Below are positions 27,854 to 37,414 of a stretch of DNA of 64,000 nt, one piece after another. The notes under the pieces are model-generated. The model had not been told where the DNA came from and did no database searches. It worked only from the letters and a program-made list of their open reading frames with translations. The DNA comes from Actinokineospora enzanensis DSM 44649. GTDB lineage: Bacteria > Actinomycetota > Actinomycetes > Mycobacteriales > Pseudonocardiaceae. Numbering within the stretch: the stretch's first letter is position 1; every line of letters starts with the position of its first letter. The position numbers and the translations under genes are program-made. The stretch is taken from NCBI RefSeq assembly GCF_000374445.1, contig NZ_KB894414.1, forward strand, positions 62,001 to 126,000, in the 5' to 3' direction.

Positions 27854-28597
27854 TTACCGCCCGTGATCAGCGGCGGTCTGGCCGAGCACGTGCGCCAGCT
27901 GGTCGCGGAGCAGGGCGGTGTCCGCGGGCGCCAGGCCCACCCACTGCCTGCCATCGGCGCGCACGGTCCGCATCAGCGCGTAGCGGCCGTCGTCGGCGAC
28001 GTCGAACCAGAACAGCGACGGCCCGCGCTCGCCACGCGCGGCCACGCCCAGCTGCCCGGCGCGCAGCCTGCGCGCGGCCAGCAGCTCGGTGAGTACCGGG
28101 ACCTGCTCGGCGTGTTCGGCCCGCCAGCTGCCGCCCGCCCGGCGTCCGGCCCGGTCCGCGGGCAGCTCGGCGACCACGGCCGCGGCCAGCGCCTCGATCC
28201 CGACGTCCCGGATCAGCACGTCGCCGCCCGCGTGCTCGCTCGGCCCCGGCTCCTGGGTGGCGATCACGGCCCGGCGGCCGACCCGCGCGGCCAGCACGCG
28301 GTGCGGCGAGTCGGACCCGTCCTCGGCCATCCACACGGAGTCGACCGAGACGTCCGGGGCGTGCAGCATGCGCAGGCTCGCCTCCAGCTCGGGGTCCAGC
28401 CGGTCGCCGCGACCGAGCACCCCGGAGGTGCGCAGCCGCGCCCGTACCCGGTCGGCCACCACGGCCTGCTCGCGCGCGGTCAGCCCGGCGCGGGCCACCT
28501 GCAGCGGGTACGGGAAGGTGTCGATGCCCAGCTGGTCCCAGACATGGCCGAACTCGTCCGGGCTCAGCGTCCAGCCGAGCTGGGTCGTGAGCGTCAC
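27854..28597 (-). CDS. ESX secretion-associated chaperone EspG-like
   Basis: Cytosolic chaperone family that binds PPE proteins and guides PE-PPE pairs to type VII (ESX) secretion systems. The 247-residue protein has the family's N-terminal LGWTLSPDEFGHVWDQLG, the central strand and helix pattern, and the C-terminal segment GRYALMRTVRADGRQWVGL. It overlaps the PPE-like gene by 4 bp (ATGA), forming a PE-PPE-EspG unit. No EccB/C/D/E or mycosin gene is seen in the window, so it must work with an ESX system elsewhere. Confidence 0.85.
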   Translation of the reverse strand: MTLTTQLGWTLSPDEFGHVWDQLGIDTFPYPLQVARAGLTAREQAVVADRVRARLRTSGVLGRGDRLDPELEASLRMLHAPDVSVDSVWMAEDGSDSPHRVLAARVGRRAVIATQEPGPSEHAGGDVLIRDVGIEALAAAVVAELPADRAGRRAGGSWRAEHAEQVPVLTELLAARRLRAGQLGVAARGERGPSLFWFDVADDGRYALMRTVRADGRQWVGLAPADTALLRDQLAHVLGQTAADHGR

Positions 28598-29862
28598 TGC
28601 TGCTCCCCGATCACGGGCGGCGCGGCCGTTCCACCGGCGCCGAAGATCTCGTTCCTGTCCACCTCGATCAGGTACCGGTTGCGGTGGTCGAGTTCCTCGT
28701 CCGCGCGCCCGGCCCCGGCCGCCCCGACCGGTCCCGGCGTCACCGCCGAACCGGGGCGGGACGCCTGAGCGGACACTGGACCCGGACCGACCGATCCGGT
28801 AGGGCCGAACTGCCCTGGTGGCCCGCTCGCGGAGCGTGGTCCCACGGTCGGCGGTACTCCCGGTGGTCCGAACGCCCCGCGCCGGTAGTCACCGAGGGGT
28901 CCACCCGTGGACTGGGCACCGCCCACGGGTGGACCGGGTACCGGCGGGGACACGCTTTCGCCCGGTGTGACAGTCGAAGCCGTACTGCCCGGTAGGACAG
29001 TGCTGGGTGTCGTCAGCTCCGCCCGGGCGGTGATGTTCGGCTCGGTCGGCGCGTAGGCCGCCGCACTCGGCAGGTAACAGGCAGGCGGCGCGTACTGCTG
29101 AGTGGTGGGCTGGGAGACGGGCTGCGCCTGGTACCCGGCCGAAGGGGTGTACGTGATGGGCCGGGCGTGCGTGGGCGCGCCGCCACCGGTGGCCGACTGG
29201 TAGGGCGTCCACTGTGGATCGACACGAGTGTCCACATGCGGATCCGAGCGACCGATCACGGGCGGCTCGGGGAAGGCAGGCACACCGGCGTCGATCGCCA
29301 GATAGGGCGCGGTGTAATGGGTGAGCATGACCTGTCGCGCCCGAGCCAGCGCGTTCTCGCGCTCGGTGAACTGCTGGCACAGGTCGAAAGTGCCCGCCGC
29401 ACTTGCCCCGAGCGCGGCCGCCTGCGGCCCACCGACTCCCCTGGTCGCCGCGCCCCGGATCATCGCGTCCAGGTTCCGCCGCCACGAGAACTCGACCGGC
29501 TCGGGCAGCGCGGCCTTCGTCTGCTGCACGGCCTCGACGGCATCCTGCGTCCGCGCGGCCGTCCCCTCCATCGCGTCGGCCATCCGCATGGCCCAGTCCC
29601 GGAACGGCCGCGCCGCCCCCGCCGCGCTGTCCGCCGACTCCCCGACCCATGCCGTCCCGAGCAGATCGTCCAACCGCGCCCCGAACTCGGCGAACCCCCG
29701 CCCGATCTCCTCGGCCGCCCGCTGCCACATGTCCCGCGCCGCCACCAGCGGCTCAAGGTCGATACCGTCGACCATCCGCTTGAGATCGCGGTGCCGCCAC
29801 ACCCACCAGTTGTCCAGCTCGACGATCTCCGGCGGGTCGACCTCCGGGCTGTCAGACCACAC
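28594..29862 (-). CDS. PPE-like protein with Pro/Thr/Gly-rich tail (ESX substrate)
   Basis: A 422-residue putative type VII secretion substrate. Residues 1-~175 form a PPE/WXG-like helical hairpin: VAARDMWQRAAEEIGRGF, then LLGTAWVGESADSA and FRDWAMRMADAMEGT. The W-x-G-like turn (AWVGES) matches that fold. From ~200 on the protein is a low-complexity Pro/Gly/Thr/Ser/Gln region without domains. It overlaps the preceding PE-like gene by 11 bp and the EspG gene by 4 bp. The tail gives no clue to the target. Confidence 0.78.
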   Translation of the reverse strand: MWSDSPEVDPPEIVELDNWWVWRHRDLKRMVDGIDLEPLVAARDMWQRAAEEIGRGFAEFGARLDDLLGTAWVGESADSAAGAARPFRDWAMRMADAMEGTAARTQDAVEAVQQTKAALPEPVEFSWRRNLDAMIRGAATRGVGGPQAAALGASAAGTFDLCQQFTERENALARARQVMLTHYTAPYLAIDAGVPAFPEPPVIGRSDPHVDTRVDPQWTPYQSATGGGAPTHARPITYTPSAGYQAQPVSQPTTQQYAPPACYLPSAAAYAPTEPNITARAELTTPSTVLPGSTASTVTPGESVSPPVPGPPVGGAQSTGGPLGDYRRGAFGPPGVPPTVGPRSASGPPGQFGPTGSVGPGPVSAQASRPGSAVTPGPVGAAGAGRADEELDHRNRYLIEVDRNEIFGAGGTAAPPVIGEQQ

Positions 29863-30178
29863 CGGCGCCTCCCGGTCCGAACAGGAGCCGGTTCAGCTCC
29901 TCGGTGGACTCGACACACCGCCCCGCCTCGTTGAACCGGGTCGCCATGGCCACCAGGCCGTCCTGGACCTGCCGCATCCGACCGAGGAACCCGTGCTCGG
30001 CCTCGATCTTCCCGGCGAACTTGCCGGTCAGGCCCTGGCCGAGGCGGCAGTCCCCGCAGTCCGCCCTGGTCGAGACCTCGACGGCGGCCACCAGGGCGCG
30101 GACCCGCTCGATCTGGGCGATGCAGAGGCGGAAGGCCTCGCGCGCCGCATCAGGCTCAATGGCGAAATACCCCGCCAC
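29852..30178 (-). CDS. Small PE-like / WXG100-like helical protein
   Basis: A 108-residue helical protein encoded just upstream of the PPE-like protein. It is likely its hairpin partner in ESX secretion. Helices run through DAAREAFRLCIAQIERVRAL and GFLGRMRQVQDGLVAMATRF, separated by a turn with two cysteines (ADCGDC). A third cysteine lies in the C-terminal AGRCVESTEEL. No WxG motif is visible and the cysteines are unusual for PE proteins, so the assignment rests on size, fold and gene order. The 200 bp upstream hold no other gene. Confidence 0.65.
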   Translation of the reverse strand: MAGYFAIEPDAAREAFRLCIAQIERVRALVAAVEVSTRADCGDCRLGQGLTGKFAGKIEAEHGFLGRMRQVQDGLVAMATRFNEAGRCVESTEELNRLLFGPGGAGVV

Positions 30179-30380
30179 CAGGCGACCCCTCTCCGGACCC
30201 GACGCATGATCGCCTGGGGTGTCGCCGGGTGGTCGCGGGGTGTTACCGCAGGCCGGGTGGGGTCACACGGCTGCCGTCGCGCGTTCACCCGCGTACGGCA
30301 AGTGGCAGAGGGGAATCATCCGTGGCACGGGCTTCCGGCGAGAGCGTTCGCGTGCCCGAAAGGCCGTTCCCCCAGGGAAA

Positions 30381-30923
30381 CTATTCGGCCTTCTTGCTTC
30401 GACGGCGCAGTTCTTCCACCCAGGCCGCCTGCACCGCGTCCACGGCGTCCGGGTGATATCCCTGGCCCGGATAGGCGGACAACCCCAGCTGCATCCCCTC
30501 GATCTGCTCGGCGGTCGGGCCTGCATTGTGTTCCACCGCCGCCCGGTCCAGAAGATGCGCCAACCTCTCCACGTCACTGGGGTGATACCCCCGCACACCG
30601 GTGGGCGCGGGCGGTAACGGCAGATACGGCACCTCGGAATGGGTGGGCTCCGGCGGGTCCATCTCCCGTGTCCGGTTCTCCAGCTCGGTGGCCACGTCGT
30701 CCAGGAACTCGTCGACCTGGTCCTCGTGGTAGCCCCGCTTCACCAACGGCGCCGCGTCGAACTCGGCCTCCCGCACCTCCTTCACCGTCATCCGCGACCG
30801 ACCGTCCAACGCGGCCTCGATGCGGTCGATGAACTCGTCGACCTGGTCCTCGTGGTAGCCGCGCCGACCGAAGGGGGCCTTGTCGAAGGTGACGGAGCGG
30901 ACGGTTTCCGCGGTCATGGGCAT
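30381..30923 (-). CDS. Protein with four DivIVA-type GYH motifs
   Basis: A 180-residue protein built around four copies of the DivIVA membrane-targeting motif: RGYHEDQVDEF at about 21-31 and again at 63-73, RGYHPSDVERL at 111, and QGYHPDAVDAV at 154. The first two lie in near-identical SFDKAPFGRRGYHEDQVDEF-like units preceded by VRSVTFDK and VREAEFDA. DivIVA proteins bind negatively curved membrane at poles and septa. This one lacks the long C-terminal coiled coil. The start at ATG 30923 has GGGA 8-11 bases upstream. It sits just before pth but reads in the same direction, 12 bp after the pth stop. Confidence 0.8.
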   Translation of the reverse strand: MPMTAETVRSVTFDKAPFGRRGYHEDQVDEFIDRIEAALDGRSRMTVKEVREAEFDAAPLVKRGYHEDQVDEFLDDVATELENRTREMDPPEPTHSEVPYLPLPPAPTGVRGYHPSDVERLAHLLDRAAVEHNAGPTAEQIEGMQLGLSAYPGQGYHPDAVDAVQAAWVEELRRRSKKAE

Positions 30924-30935
30924 GGTCGGGTCCCG

Positions 30936-31517
30936 TCAGTTCGCGTGGAAGGAGTTCTGGGCGGCTTCGAGGCCCTGGGTCAGCAGGGCCTCGACAGCGT
31001 CGGCGCAGCGGTCGATCTCGAACGCCAGCTCCTTGCGTTCGAGGGTGCCGAAGTCGCGCAGGACGTAGTCGGCCGGGTCCATCCGGCCCGGCGGGCGGTC
31101 GATGCCGAAGCGGACGCGGTAGTAGTCCTTGGTACCCAGCGACTTGGTGATCGAGCGGAGTCCGTTGTGGCCGTTGTCGCCGCCGCCGAGCTTGAGCCGG
31201 AGGGCGCCGAACGGGAGGTCCAGCTCGTCGTGAACCACGGCGAGGCGGTCCGGGCCCGCCTTGAAGAACTTCATGGCGCCCGCCACCGGGCCGCCCGAGA
31301 GGTTCATGAACGATCTGGGCTTGACCAGCACCACCCTGGCCCCCGACAGCCTGCCCTCCAGCACCTCGGCGCCCGCCTTGTGCGCCTTGAAGCGGCCGCC
31401 GACCCGGGCGGCCAGCTCGTCGGCGACCAGGAAGCCGATGTTGTGCCGGTTGCCCTCGTACTGGGGGCCGGGGTTGCCCAGGCCCACCACGATCATCGGT
31501 GCGTCGGTGTCGACCAT
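30936..31517 (-). CDS. pth: Peptidyl-tRNA hydrolase
   Basis: Releases peptides from prematurely dissociated peptidyl-tRNA so the tRNA can be recycled. The protein is 193 residues, the usual length. The active site shows as [21 protein letters not shown] (catalytic His in NRHN), [10 protein letters not shown], and HDELDLPFG with [15 protein letters not shown] 31517 follows an AGGAGCAGGAGC ribosome-binding site. It lies 65 bp after rplY with a strong hairpin in the gap, as in the rplY-pth pair of M. tuberculosis. Confidence 0.97.
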   Translation of the reverse strand: MVDTDAPMIVVGLGNPGPQYEGNRHNIGFLVADELAARVGGRFKAHKAGAEVLEGRLSGARVVLVKPRSFMNLSGGPVAGAMKFFKAGPDRLAVVHDELDLPFGALRLKLGGGDNGHNGLRSITKSLGTKDYYRVRFGIDRPPGRMDPADYVLRDFGTLERKELAFEIDRCADAVEALLTQGLEAAQNSFHAN

Positions 31518-31535
31518 GCTCCTGCTCCTGACAGG

Positions 31536-31573
31536 CCGGTGCCCCGGCCCCATGGCTGGGACCGGGGCACCGG
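31536..31573 (-). terminator. Hairpin between rplY and pth
   Basis: Perfect 12-bp inverted repeat CCGGTGCCCCGG / CCGGGGCACCGG with a 14-base loop, just upstream of the pth ribosome-binding site. It may terminate or attenuate rplY transcription. Confidence 0.55.
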
Positions 31574-31582
31574 AAAGCTAGC

Positions 31583-32206
31583 TCAGCCCGCGGTGGCCTC
31601 GGACTTCGGCTCCTCCACCACACCCGCACCGGCGGCGTCGATCTCGCCCTCCAGCTGCTCGGCGGTGGGCGCGGCGTTGACCGCCAGCACCAGCGCCTCG
31701 GGGTCGGTGACCAGGCTGGCGCCACGCGGCAGCTCGACCTGGGCGGCGGTGATCTGGGTGCCGATCCCGACGCCCGCGATGGACAGCTCGACCTGCTCCG
31801 GGATGTGCAGGGCCTCGACCTCGATCTGCAGCGTGGTCAGGTCCTGGGTGACCAGGCTGCCCGGGACCGCGTCGCCGGAGACCACGACCGGCACGTCCAC
31901 GGTGACCTTCTCGCCGCGCTTGACCAGCAGCAGGTCGACGTGCTCGATGTAGTTCTTGAGCGGGTGGGTGGTCACGGTCTTGGTCAGCGCGAGCTCGGTG
32001 TCGCTGCCGATGTTGAGCGTGAGCACCGTGTTCTGGCCGTGCTCACGCACGACGCGGGCGAACTCCAGGCCGGGCAGGGCCAGGTGCTTGGGGTCGGAAC
32101 CGTGTCCGTAGAGCACGGCGGGGATCTTCCCGGCGCGGCGGGTGCGACGGGCGGCGCCCTTGCCGAACTCGGTTCGCTGTTCGGCGGCCAGACGTACCTC
32201 GGACAC
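31583..32206 (-). CDS. rplY: 50S ribosomal protein L25 / general stress protein Ctc
   Basis: Binds 5S rRNA in the large ribosomal subunit. This is the long (Ctc/TL5) form of 207 residues: the N-terminal L25 domain ([24 protein letters not shown]) is followed by the C-terminal beta domain ([20 protein letters not shown]) and a Glu/Ala-rich tail. Gene order prs-rplY-pth is conserved in actinobacteria. Confidence 0.96.
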   Translation of the reverse strand: MSEVRLAAEQRTEFGKGAARRTRRAGKIPAVLYGHGSDPKHLALPGLEFARVVREHGQNTVLTLNIGSDTELALTKTVTTHPLKNYIEHVDLLLVKRGEKVTVDVPVVVSGDAVPGSLVTQDLTTLQIEVEALHIPEQVELSIAGVGIGTQITAAQVELPRGASLVTDPEALVLAVNAAPTAEQLEGEIDAAGAGVVEEPKSEATAG

Positions 32207-32387
32207 GGTGGTGCTCTCCTTGCGATCACAGTGCGGCGGGGGCGCGACTTCTTGATGTCGGGGCGGCAGCCTGCGGCAAGGGGCACGGGAGGGCGTGAGA
32301 CGCTACGGCCCGAAAACCACCACGTCGATCACGCCAGGCGCGATGCCCGCCTCGCCGAGGCAACTTGAATAGTCTACGCACGGCCGC

Positions 32388-32420
32388 GGCGCGGGGCGAA
32401 CCCGGGGGTCCGCCCGCGCC
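32388..32420 (-). terminator. GC-rich hairpin downstream of prs
   Basis: GGCGCGGGCGGA ... TCGCCCCGCGCC in the minus-strand transcript forms a long, slightly imperfect stem 14 bases after the prs stop. There is no U-tract. It probably ends the glmU-prs transcript. Confidence 0.5.
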
Positions 32421-32434
32421 CCGACCGGGTGAGA

Positions 32435-33415
32435 TCAGGCGTCGCCGTCGAACAGCGAGGTGACCGAGCCGTCCTCGAAGACCTGCTGGATGGCGCGGGC
32501 CAGCAGCGGGGCGATGGACAGCACGGTCATGCCGGGGAACCGCTTGTCGTCCGGGATCGGCAGGGTGTTGGTGAAGACCACCTCGCGCGCGCCGGAGCCG
32601 GACAGCCGCTCCCGCGCCGGGCCGGACAGCACGCCGTGCGTTGCCGCGATGACCACGTCCGCGGCGCCCTCGTCGAGCAGCTGGCGGACCGCCTTGGCGA
32701 TGGTGCCGCCGGTGTCCACCATGTCGTCGATGACCACGCAGAGCTTGCCCTCGACGTCACCGACCACCCGGTTGGCGACGACCTCGTTCGGCCGCAGCGG
32801 GTCGCGGGTCTTGTGGATGAACGCGATCGGCGCGCCGCCGAGGTCGTCGGCCCACTTCTCGGCCAGCTTGGTGCGGCCCGCGTCCGGGGACACCACGACC
32901 ATGTTCGACTGCGGGTAGTTGTCCTTGAGGTACCTGGCCAGCGTGCTCTGGGCGAACAGGTGGTCGACCGGGCCGTCGAAGAAGCCCTGGATCTGCGCGG
33001 TGTGCAGGTCCACGGTCATGATCCGGTCCGCGCCTGCCACCTTGAACAGGTCCGCGATCAGCCGCGCGGAGATCGGCTCCCGGCCCTTGTGCTTCTTGTC
33101 CTGCCGGGCGTACGGGTAGAACGGCATGATCACGGTGATGCGCTTGGCGCTGGCCCGCTTGAGCGCGTCGACCATGAGCAGCTGCTCCATGACCCACTGG
33201 TTGATCGGGGCGCACGCGCTCTGCATGACGAACGCGTCGCAGCCGCGCACCGACTCCTCGAACCGGACGAAGATCTCGCCGTTGGCGAAGTCGTAGGCCG
33301 ACTGCGGGGTGATGCTGACATTGAGGTGCTTGGCCACCTCCTCGGCCAGCTCCGGGTGCGCCCGGCCGGAGAACAGCATCAGGTTCTTCTTGGGGGTCCC
33401 GACCTTGGTGCTCAT
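32435..33415 (-). CDS. prs: Ribose-phosphate pyrophosphokinase (PRPP synthase)
   Basis: Makes phosphoribosyl pyrophosphate from ribose 5-phosphate and ATP, for nucleotide, His, Trp and arabinan-precursor synthesis. The 326 residues include the ATP loop region [18 protein letters not shown], the flexible loop [20 protein letters not shown], the divalent metal region [18 protein letters not shown] and the ribose-phosphate loop [14 protein letters not shown]. The ATG overlaps the glmU stop by 4 bp, so prs is coupled to glmU. Confidence 0.97.
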   Translation of the reverse strand: MSTKVGTPKKNLMLFSGRAHPELAEEVAKHLNVSITPQSAYDFANGEIFVRFEESVRGCDAFVMQSACAPINQWVMEQLLMVDALKRASAKRITVIMPFYPYARQDKKHKGREPISARLIADLFKVAGADRIMTVDLHTAQIQGFFDGPVDHLFAQSTLARYLKDNYPQSNMVVVSPDAGRTKLAEKWADDLGGAPIAFIHKTRDPLRPNEVVANRVVGDVEGKLCVVIDDMVDTGGTIAKAVRQLLDEGAADVVIAATHGVLSGPARERLSGSGAREVVFTNTLPIPDDKRFPGMTVLSIAPLLARAIQQVFEDGSVTSLFDGDA

Positions 33416-34911
33416 GGGCTGTCCTCGTTGTCTGGATCACCGCTGGTCTCAGCGGCGCGCTTGGCGAGCTGGGCGGCCTCGGCGGCCGGGGTACCCGGGC
33501 GGCGGCGGACCACCCAGTTCTCGACGTTGCGCTGCGGACCGCCGGACACCGCGAGGGCGCCGGGCGGCACGTCGCGCCGGATGACCGTGCCCGCACCGCT
33601 GTAGGCGCCGTCCCCGACCGTGACCGGCGCCACATACATGTTGTCGGACCCCATGCGCACGTGGGAGCCGACGACTGTGTGGTGTTTGTTCACCCCGTCG
33701 TAGTTGACGAACACGCTAGCCGCCCCGATGTTGCTGTGCTCACCAATCGTGGCGTCACCCACATAGGACAGGTGCGGGACCTTGCTACCCGTCCCGATCT
33801 GCGCGTTCTTGGTCTCGACGAAGGTGCCGATCTTGCCGTGATCACCCAGTCGGGTGCCCGGCCGGACGAACGCGAACGGCCCAACGCTCGCCCCGGCGCC
33901 GATCTCGGCCGACGACCCGTGCGTGCGCACCACCTGCGCGCCCGCCCCCACGACCACGTCGGTGAGCGTGGTGTCCGGGCCGACCACCGCGCCGGTGCCC
34001 ACCGAGGTGGCCCCGCGCAGCTGGGTGTTCGGCTCCAGCAGCACGTCCCGGTCGAGGGTGACGTCCGCCTCGATCCAGGTGGTGCCCGGGTCGATGACGG
34101 TGACCCCGGCGCGCATCCACGCCTCGACCGTGCGCCGGTTCAGCTCGGCGCCCAGCCTGGCCAGCTGCACCCGGTCGTTGACGCCCTCGACCAGCCACGG
34201 GTCGGCGCACACCAGCGCCCCCACCCGGCGGCCGTCGCCGCGGGCGATGCCCAGCACGTCGGTCAGGTACAGCTCGCCCTGGACGTTGTCGGTGGAGATG
34301 CGGGTGAGCCCGTCGCGCAGCACGGCCGCGTCGAAGGCGTACACCCCGGAGTTGATCTCGTCGATGGCGTGCTGGGCCTCGGTGGCGTCCTTGTGCTCGA
34401 CGATGGCCTGCACGGTGCCGTCCGCGGCCCGCACGATCCGGCCGTAGCCGGTCGGGTCGGGGACCTGGGCGGTCAGCACGGTGACGGCGTTGCCCTGCTC
34501 GGCGTGCTCGTCGAGCAGGGCGGCCAGGGTGGCGGTGTCCAGCAGCGGCACGTCGCCGTAGGTGACCACGACGGTGCCGGTGACCGCGCCGAGCGGGGCC
34601 AGCCCGCAGGCGACCGCGTGCCCGGTGCCGTCCTGCGTCTCCTGCACCGCGGTGGTCACGTCCCGGCCGAGCACCCCGGCGACCCTGGCCAGGTGCGCGC
34701 CAACCGCGTCCCGGCCGTGGCCGAGGACCACGACCAGGTGTTCTGGCTTGAGCCCGGCGGCGGCCCGCACGGCGTGCTCCACCAGCGGCCTGCCCGCGAC
34801 CGGGTGCAGCACCTTGGGAGTGGCCGACCGCATCCGGGTGCCTTCCCCGGCGGCCAGGATGACGGTGGTGACCGCGCCCGGGCGCGCTTGATCGGGGGAG
34901 GTTGTAGACAT
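33412..34911 (-). CDS. glmU: Bifunctional UDP-GlcNAc pyrophosphorylase / GlcN-1-P acetyltransferase
   Basis: Produces UDP-GlcNAc, the first committed peptidoglycan precursor, in two steps. The N-terminal uridyltransferase half has [19 protein letters not shown] and the GDVPLLD metal region. The C-terminal left-handed beta-helix acetyltransferase has hexapeptide repeats and the catalytic-region sequence [19 protein letters not shown]. It is 499 residues, normal length. The acidic/Ala tail after ~470 is typical of actinobacterial GlmU. Upstream lies the diguanylate cyclase on the same strand. Confidence 0.97.
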   Translation of the reverse strand: MSTTSPDQARPGAVTTVILAAGEGTRMRSATPKVLHPVAGRPLVEHAVRAAAGLKPEHLVVVLGHGRDAVGAHLARVAGVLGRDVTTAVQETQDGTGHAVACGLAPLGAVTGTVVVTYGDVPLLDTATLAALLDEHAEQGNAVTVLTAQVPDPTGYGRIVRAADGTVQAIVEHKDATEAQHAIDEINSGVYAFDAAVLRDGLTRISTDNVQGELYLTDVLGIARGDGRRVGALVCADPWLVEGVNDRVQLARLGAELNRRTVEAWMRAGVTVIDPGTTWIEADVTLDRDVLLEPNTQLRGATSVGTGAVVGPDTTLTDVVVGAGAQVVRTHGSSAEIGAGASVGPFAFVRPGTRLGDHGKIGTFVETKNAQIGTGSKVPHLSYVGDATIGEHSNIGAASVFVNYDGVNKHHTVVGSHVRMGSDNMYVAPVTVGDGAYSGAGTVIRRDVPPGALAVSGGPQRNVENWVVRRRPGTPAAEAAQLAKRAAETSGDPDNEDSP

Positions 34912-34998
34912 CGCGCTCCCTAGCGTCGGCGAAAGCTCGGAGTGGACGGCTCGCCCGCGGGACGGGGGTCGCTGGGTCGACGCCGCCGGGGCACGATC

Positions 34999-36786
34999 CT
35001 ACGTGGTCTCCGGCAGCACCCACGCCGGGTCGTCCGGGCGGGTGGACCGGTTGCCGTTGGTACGTTCCCGGCCGCCGCGATCGCCCGGTTCCGCACCGGT
35101 CGTCCCGTCCTCGGGCTCGGCTCCCGCACCGCCGGTGACCGCGACGATGCCGTTGCCGCCCTTGCGCTTGGCCGCGTACATGGCCGCGTCCGCGCGGGCC
35201 AGCGCGCGCACCGCGGTCTCCTGCGGGCGCAGGCACACCACGCCGATGGACAGCGTGACGCCGTGCGAGAGGTCCGGCGGCAGCCCGGCCACCGCGGTGA
35301 CCGCGCGGCGCAGCGCGGCCTCGGCGGCGGTCAGCGGGGCGCCGGGCAGCAGCACGATGAACTCGTCGCCGCCGTAGCGGGCCACCATGTCGCTGCCGCG
35401 CAACGCGTCCCGCAGCGTGCCCGCGACCACACGCAGCACGTCGTCGCCCTCGGCGTGCGACATGCGGTCGTTGACGCCCTTGAAGCCGTCCAGGTCGACC
35501 AGGGCGATGGCCAACGGGTGGTTGGTCGGCGAGGCGGCCAGGGTGGCCAGCCGCTCATCCAGCGCGCGCCGGTTGGGCAGGCCGGTGAGCGGGTCCTGCA
35601 TGGCCTGCCTGGCGACCGTGCCGTGCATGGCGGAGAGGCGCTCGTGCTCGCGGCGGGTGTTCAGGGTGGCGATCCGGGACTCCCGCATGTCCCACAGCTG
35701 CGCCTCAAGCTCGGTGGCGTAGTGCTCCAGGGCGCTGGTGGTGCGTTCGGTACTCTCCGTGCCGGACAGCCGGGCGTACTCGCGGATCAGGCACAGCCGC
35801 AGCGTCTGCTCGGAGGTCTCGTGCTCGTCGTACATCCGGGCGCGCGCCCCGGCGAGCACCTCGACGGCGTCCTCCTCGCGGCCCTCGTGCTCCAGGCAGC
35901 GGGCCAGCGCGATGGCCACGATCACCAGCTCGCGCGGCGACTCGGCGAGCGCGCGCAGCCGGGTCAGGTGCACCGCGGACGGCTGGGCCAGCGCCAGCGC
36001 GGCGCCCACGACCGGGTTCTGGTCGGCGGCGGCCAGGTCGGAGTCGCGCGGGAACAGCGACTCGCGGAACGGCGGCTCCACCGCGACCGCGATGGCGGCC
36101 GCGGTGGCGAACCGCTCGGCGGCCCGCTCGTCCTCGCTGATCCGCTCCAGCCGCAGGCCCCAGCCGACCAGCAGCCGGGCCCGGTTGATCATGTGCACGG
36201 AGATCAGGTGCGGGCCCGCGCCCGCCCGGATGCTCTTGGCCGCCCGGTTCATCACCTGGTCGGCGATCTCGTAGACGCCCAGCTGGGTGAGCAGCGTGCC
36301 GATGTCCATCAGCGTGGTCGCCATGATCATGTCCCAGCTGCGGCGGCCGAACTGGGTGTCCGGGGTGATGTCCTCGTCCAGCATCGCCAGCGCGATGGCG
36401 GCCTCGGTCAGCGCCGGGTCCTCGGCGGAGGCGAGCAGCAGCCGGTGCCCGCGCAGCGCGTGCGCGTCGGCCTTCAGCACCACCAGACCGTGCCTGCGGG
36501 TGTGCGCGAGCAGCTCGTCCAGCAGCGGTTCGGCGGAGTCGACCAGCTCCGGGTTGAACACCCGCACGGCCACCGCGGAGCGCAGCAGCTGCGCGACCAT
36601 CCTGGGCTCGCCGCGGTGCTGGGCCTCGGCCAGCAGCCGGTCGACCTCCTCGGCGTGCCTGGCCCGCTCCGGTCTGCCGCTGACCTGGATGACGGCGAGC
36701 AGCTCCCGCGCGCGGCCGACCAGCCAGGCGTCGGAGCGCTCCTCCAACGCGGGCAGCTCGCCCTCGTCCCGCCGCTCGTCGTCCAC
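34999..36786 (-). CDS. GGDEF-domain diguanylate cyclase with helical sensor domain
   Basis: Predicted to make cyclic di-GMP from two GTP. The first ~390 of 595 residues are TPR-like alpha-helical repeats (cytoplasmic sensor), with no membrane helix. The GGDEF domain follows: DPLTGLPNRRALDERL, ALVDLDGFKGVNDRMSHAEG, then an intact RYGGDEF active site. RGSD stands five residues before GGDEF and forms an inhibitory I-site (RxxD). There is no EAL domain. The C-terminal ~50 residues are a disordered Gly/Glu/Asp tail. The GTG start has no strong Shine-Dalgarno. c-di-GMP controls development in Streptomyces through BldD; a parallel here is only inference. Confidence 0.9.
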   Translation of the reverse strand: MDDERRDEGELPALEERSDAWLVGRARELLAVIQVSGRPERARHAEEVDRLLAEAQHRGEPRMVAQLLRSAVAVRVFNPELVDSAEPLLDELLAHTRRHGLVVLKADAHALRGHRLLLASAEDPALTEAAIALAMLDEDITPDTQFGRRSWDMIMATTLMDIGTLLTQLGVYEIADQVMNRAAKSIRAGAGPHLISVHMINRARLLVGWGLRLERISEDERAAERFATAAAIAVAVEPPFRESLFPRDSDLAAADQNPVVGAALALAQPSAVHLTRLRALAESPRELVIVAIALARCLEHEGREEDAVEVLAGARARMYDEHETSEQTLRLCLIREYARLSGTESTERTTSALEHYATELEAQLWDMRESRIATLNTRREHERLSAMHGTVARQAMQDPLTGLPNRRALDERLATLAASPTNHPLAIALVDLDGFKGVNDRMSHAEGDDVLRVVAGTLRDALRGSDMVARYGGDEFIVLLPGAPLTAAEAALRRAVTAVAGLPPDLSHGVTLSIGVVCLRPQETAVRALARADAAMYAAKRKGGNGIVAVTGGAGAEPEDGTTGAEPGDRGGRERTNGNRSTRPDDPAWVLPETT

Positions 36787-36947
36787 CTGCGCCGCGACAC
36801 CCCCCTAGGTGCGTGTTCGGTCGTGCCACCGGGTTCGCCTCGGCCCTCGGCCACCGGGTCGTCGACGCGGGGACCGGCTGCCCGCCCGGCGCGGGCCCTG
36901 GTCCCGGCCTGCGTGCTGCCGACCGGTCCGGGCATTCGACGACCGTG

Positions 36948-37018
36948 CTCCGCCGCCAGGATTCGAACCTGAACCATTGGAACCAAAATCCAAGGTGCTG
37001 CCTTTACACCACGGCGGA
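36948..37018 (-). tRNA. tRNA-Gln (anticodon UUG)
   Basis: Minus-strand cloverleaf: acceptor stem TCCGCCG pairs with CGGCGGA, anticodon stem TTGGA/TCCAA encloses the loop TTTTGGT with anticodon TTG, and the T-arm contains GGTTCGAATCC. The CCA end is not fully encoded (G-CA follows). A tRNA-Gln lies beside glmU in mycobacteria too. The upstream 395 bp to the desaturase gene contain no further gene. Confidence 0.93.
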
Positions 37019-37341
37019 CCGCGAGCGAGGTTCGCTCACAGTGGGGAACATCGTGGCATGCGGGTGGCGGTACGGGCAGCACTACCCGCGCGATTGGCCC
37101 TGGCTCGCGTCCGTTCGGGTGTTAGCGGGGTCACAAGAATCGAGACGGCGTTACGCAACGAGGCGATATGGGTGCGGTCAGTTCCTTGTCCGGCCGACAA
37201 CCGGCACTCCGGAGGTCTTGGCCAGCGTCGACTTCACCGCCACACTATGTCCGCTTCACGACCACGCCACACCGCCGTCCAGTGGCGAATATCCAGTGGG
37301 ACAAGGGGCTCGGGGTACTGGCGCCACGCCCGACCGAGTCC

Positions 37342-37371
37342 TTACGCTGTCGTAGGTTACGGAGGCGTAGG
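37342..37371. promoter_or_regulatory. Tandem TTACGNNNNCGTAGG repeats, candidate TetR operator
   Basis: Two consecutive 15-bp copies, TTACGCTGTCGTAGG and TTACGGAGGCGTAGG, each containing the palindromic pair ACG-N4-CGT, sit 44 bp before the desaturase ATG. The pattern resembles operators of TetR-type regulators of fatty-acid desaturase genes in actinobacteria. The TetR gene at 38450 is the obvious candidate binder. Confidence 0.55.
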
Positions 37372-37414
37372 TGAGCCTCGCCTTGGTCGCGCCGGTCGGA
37401 AAGTAGGGACATCC

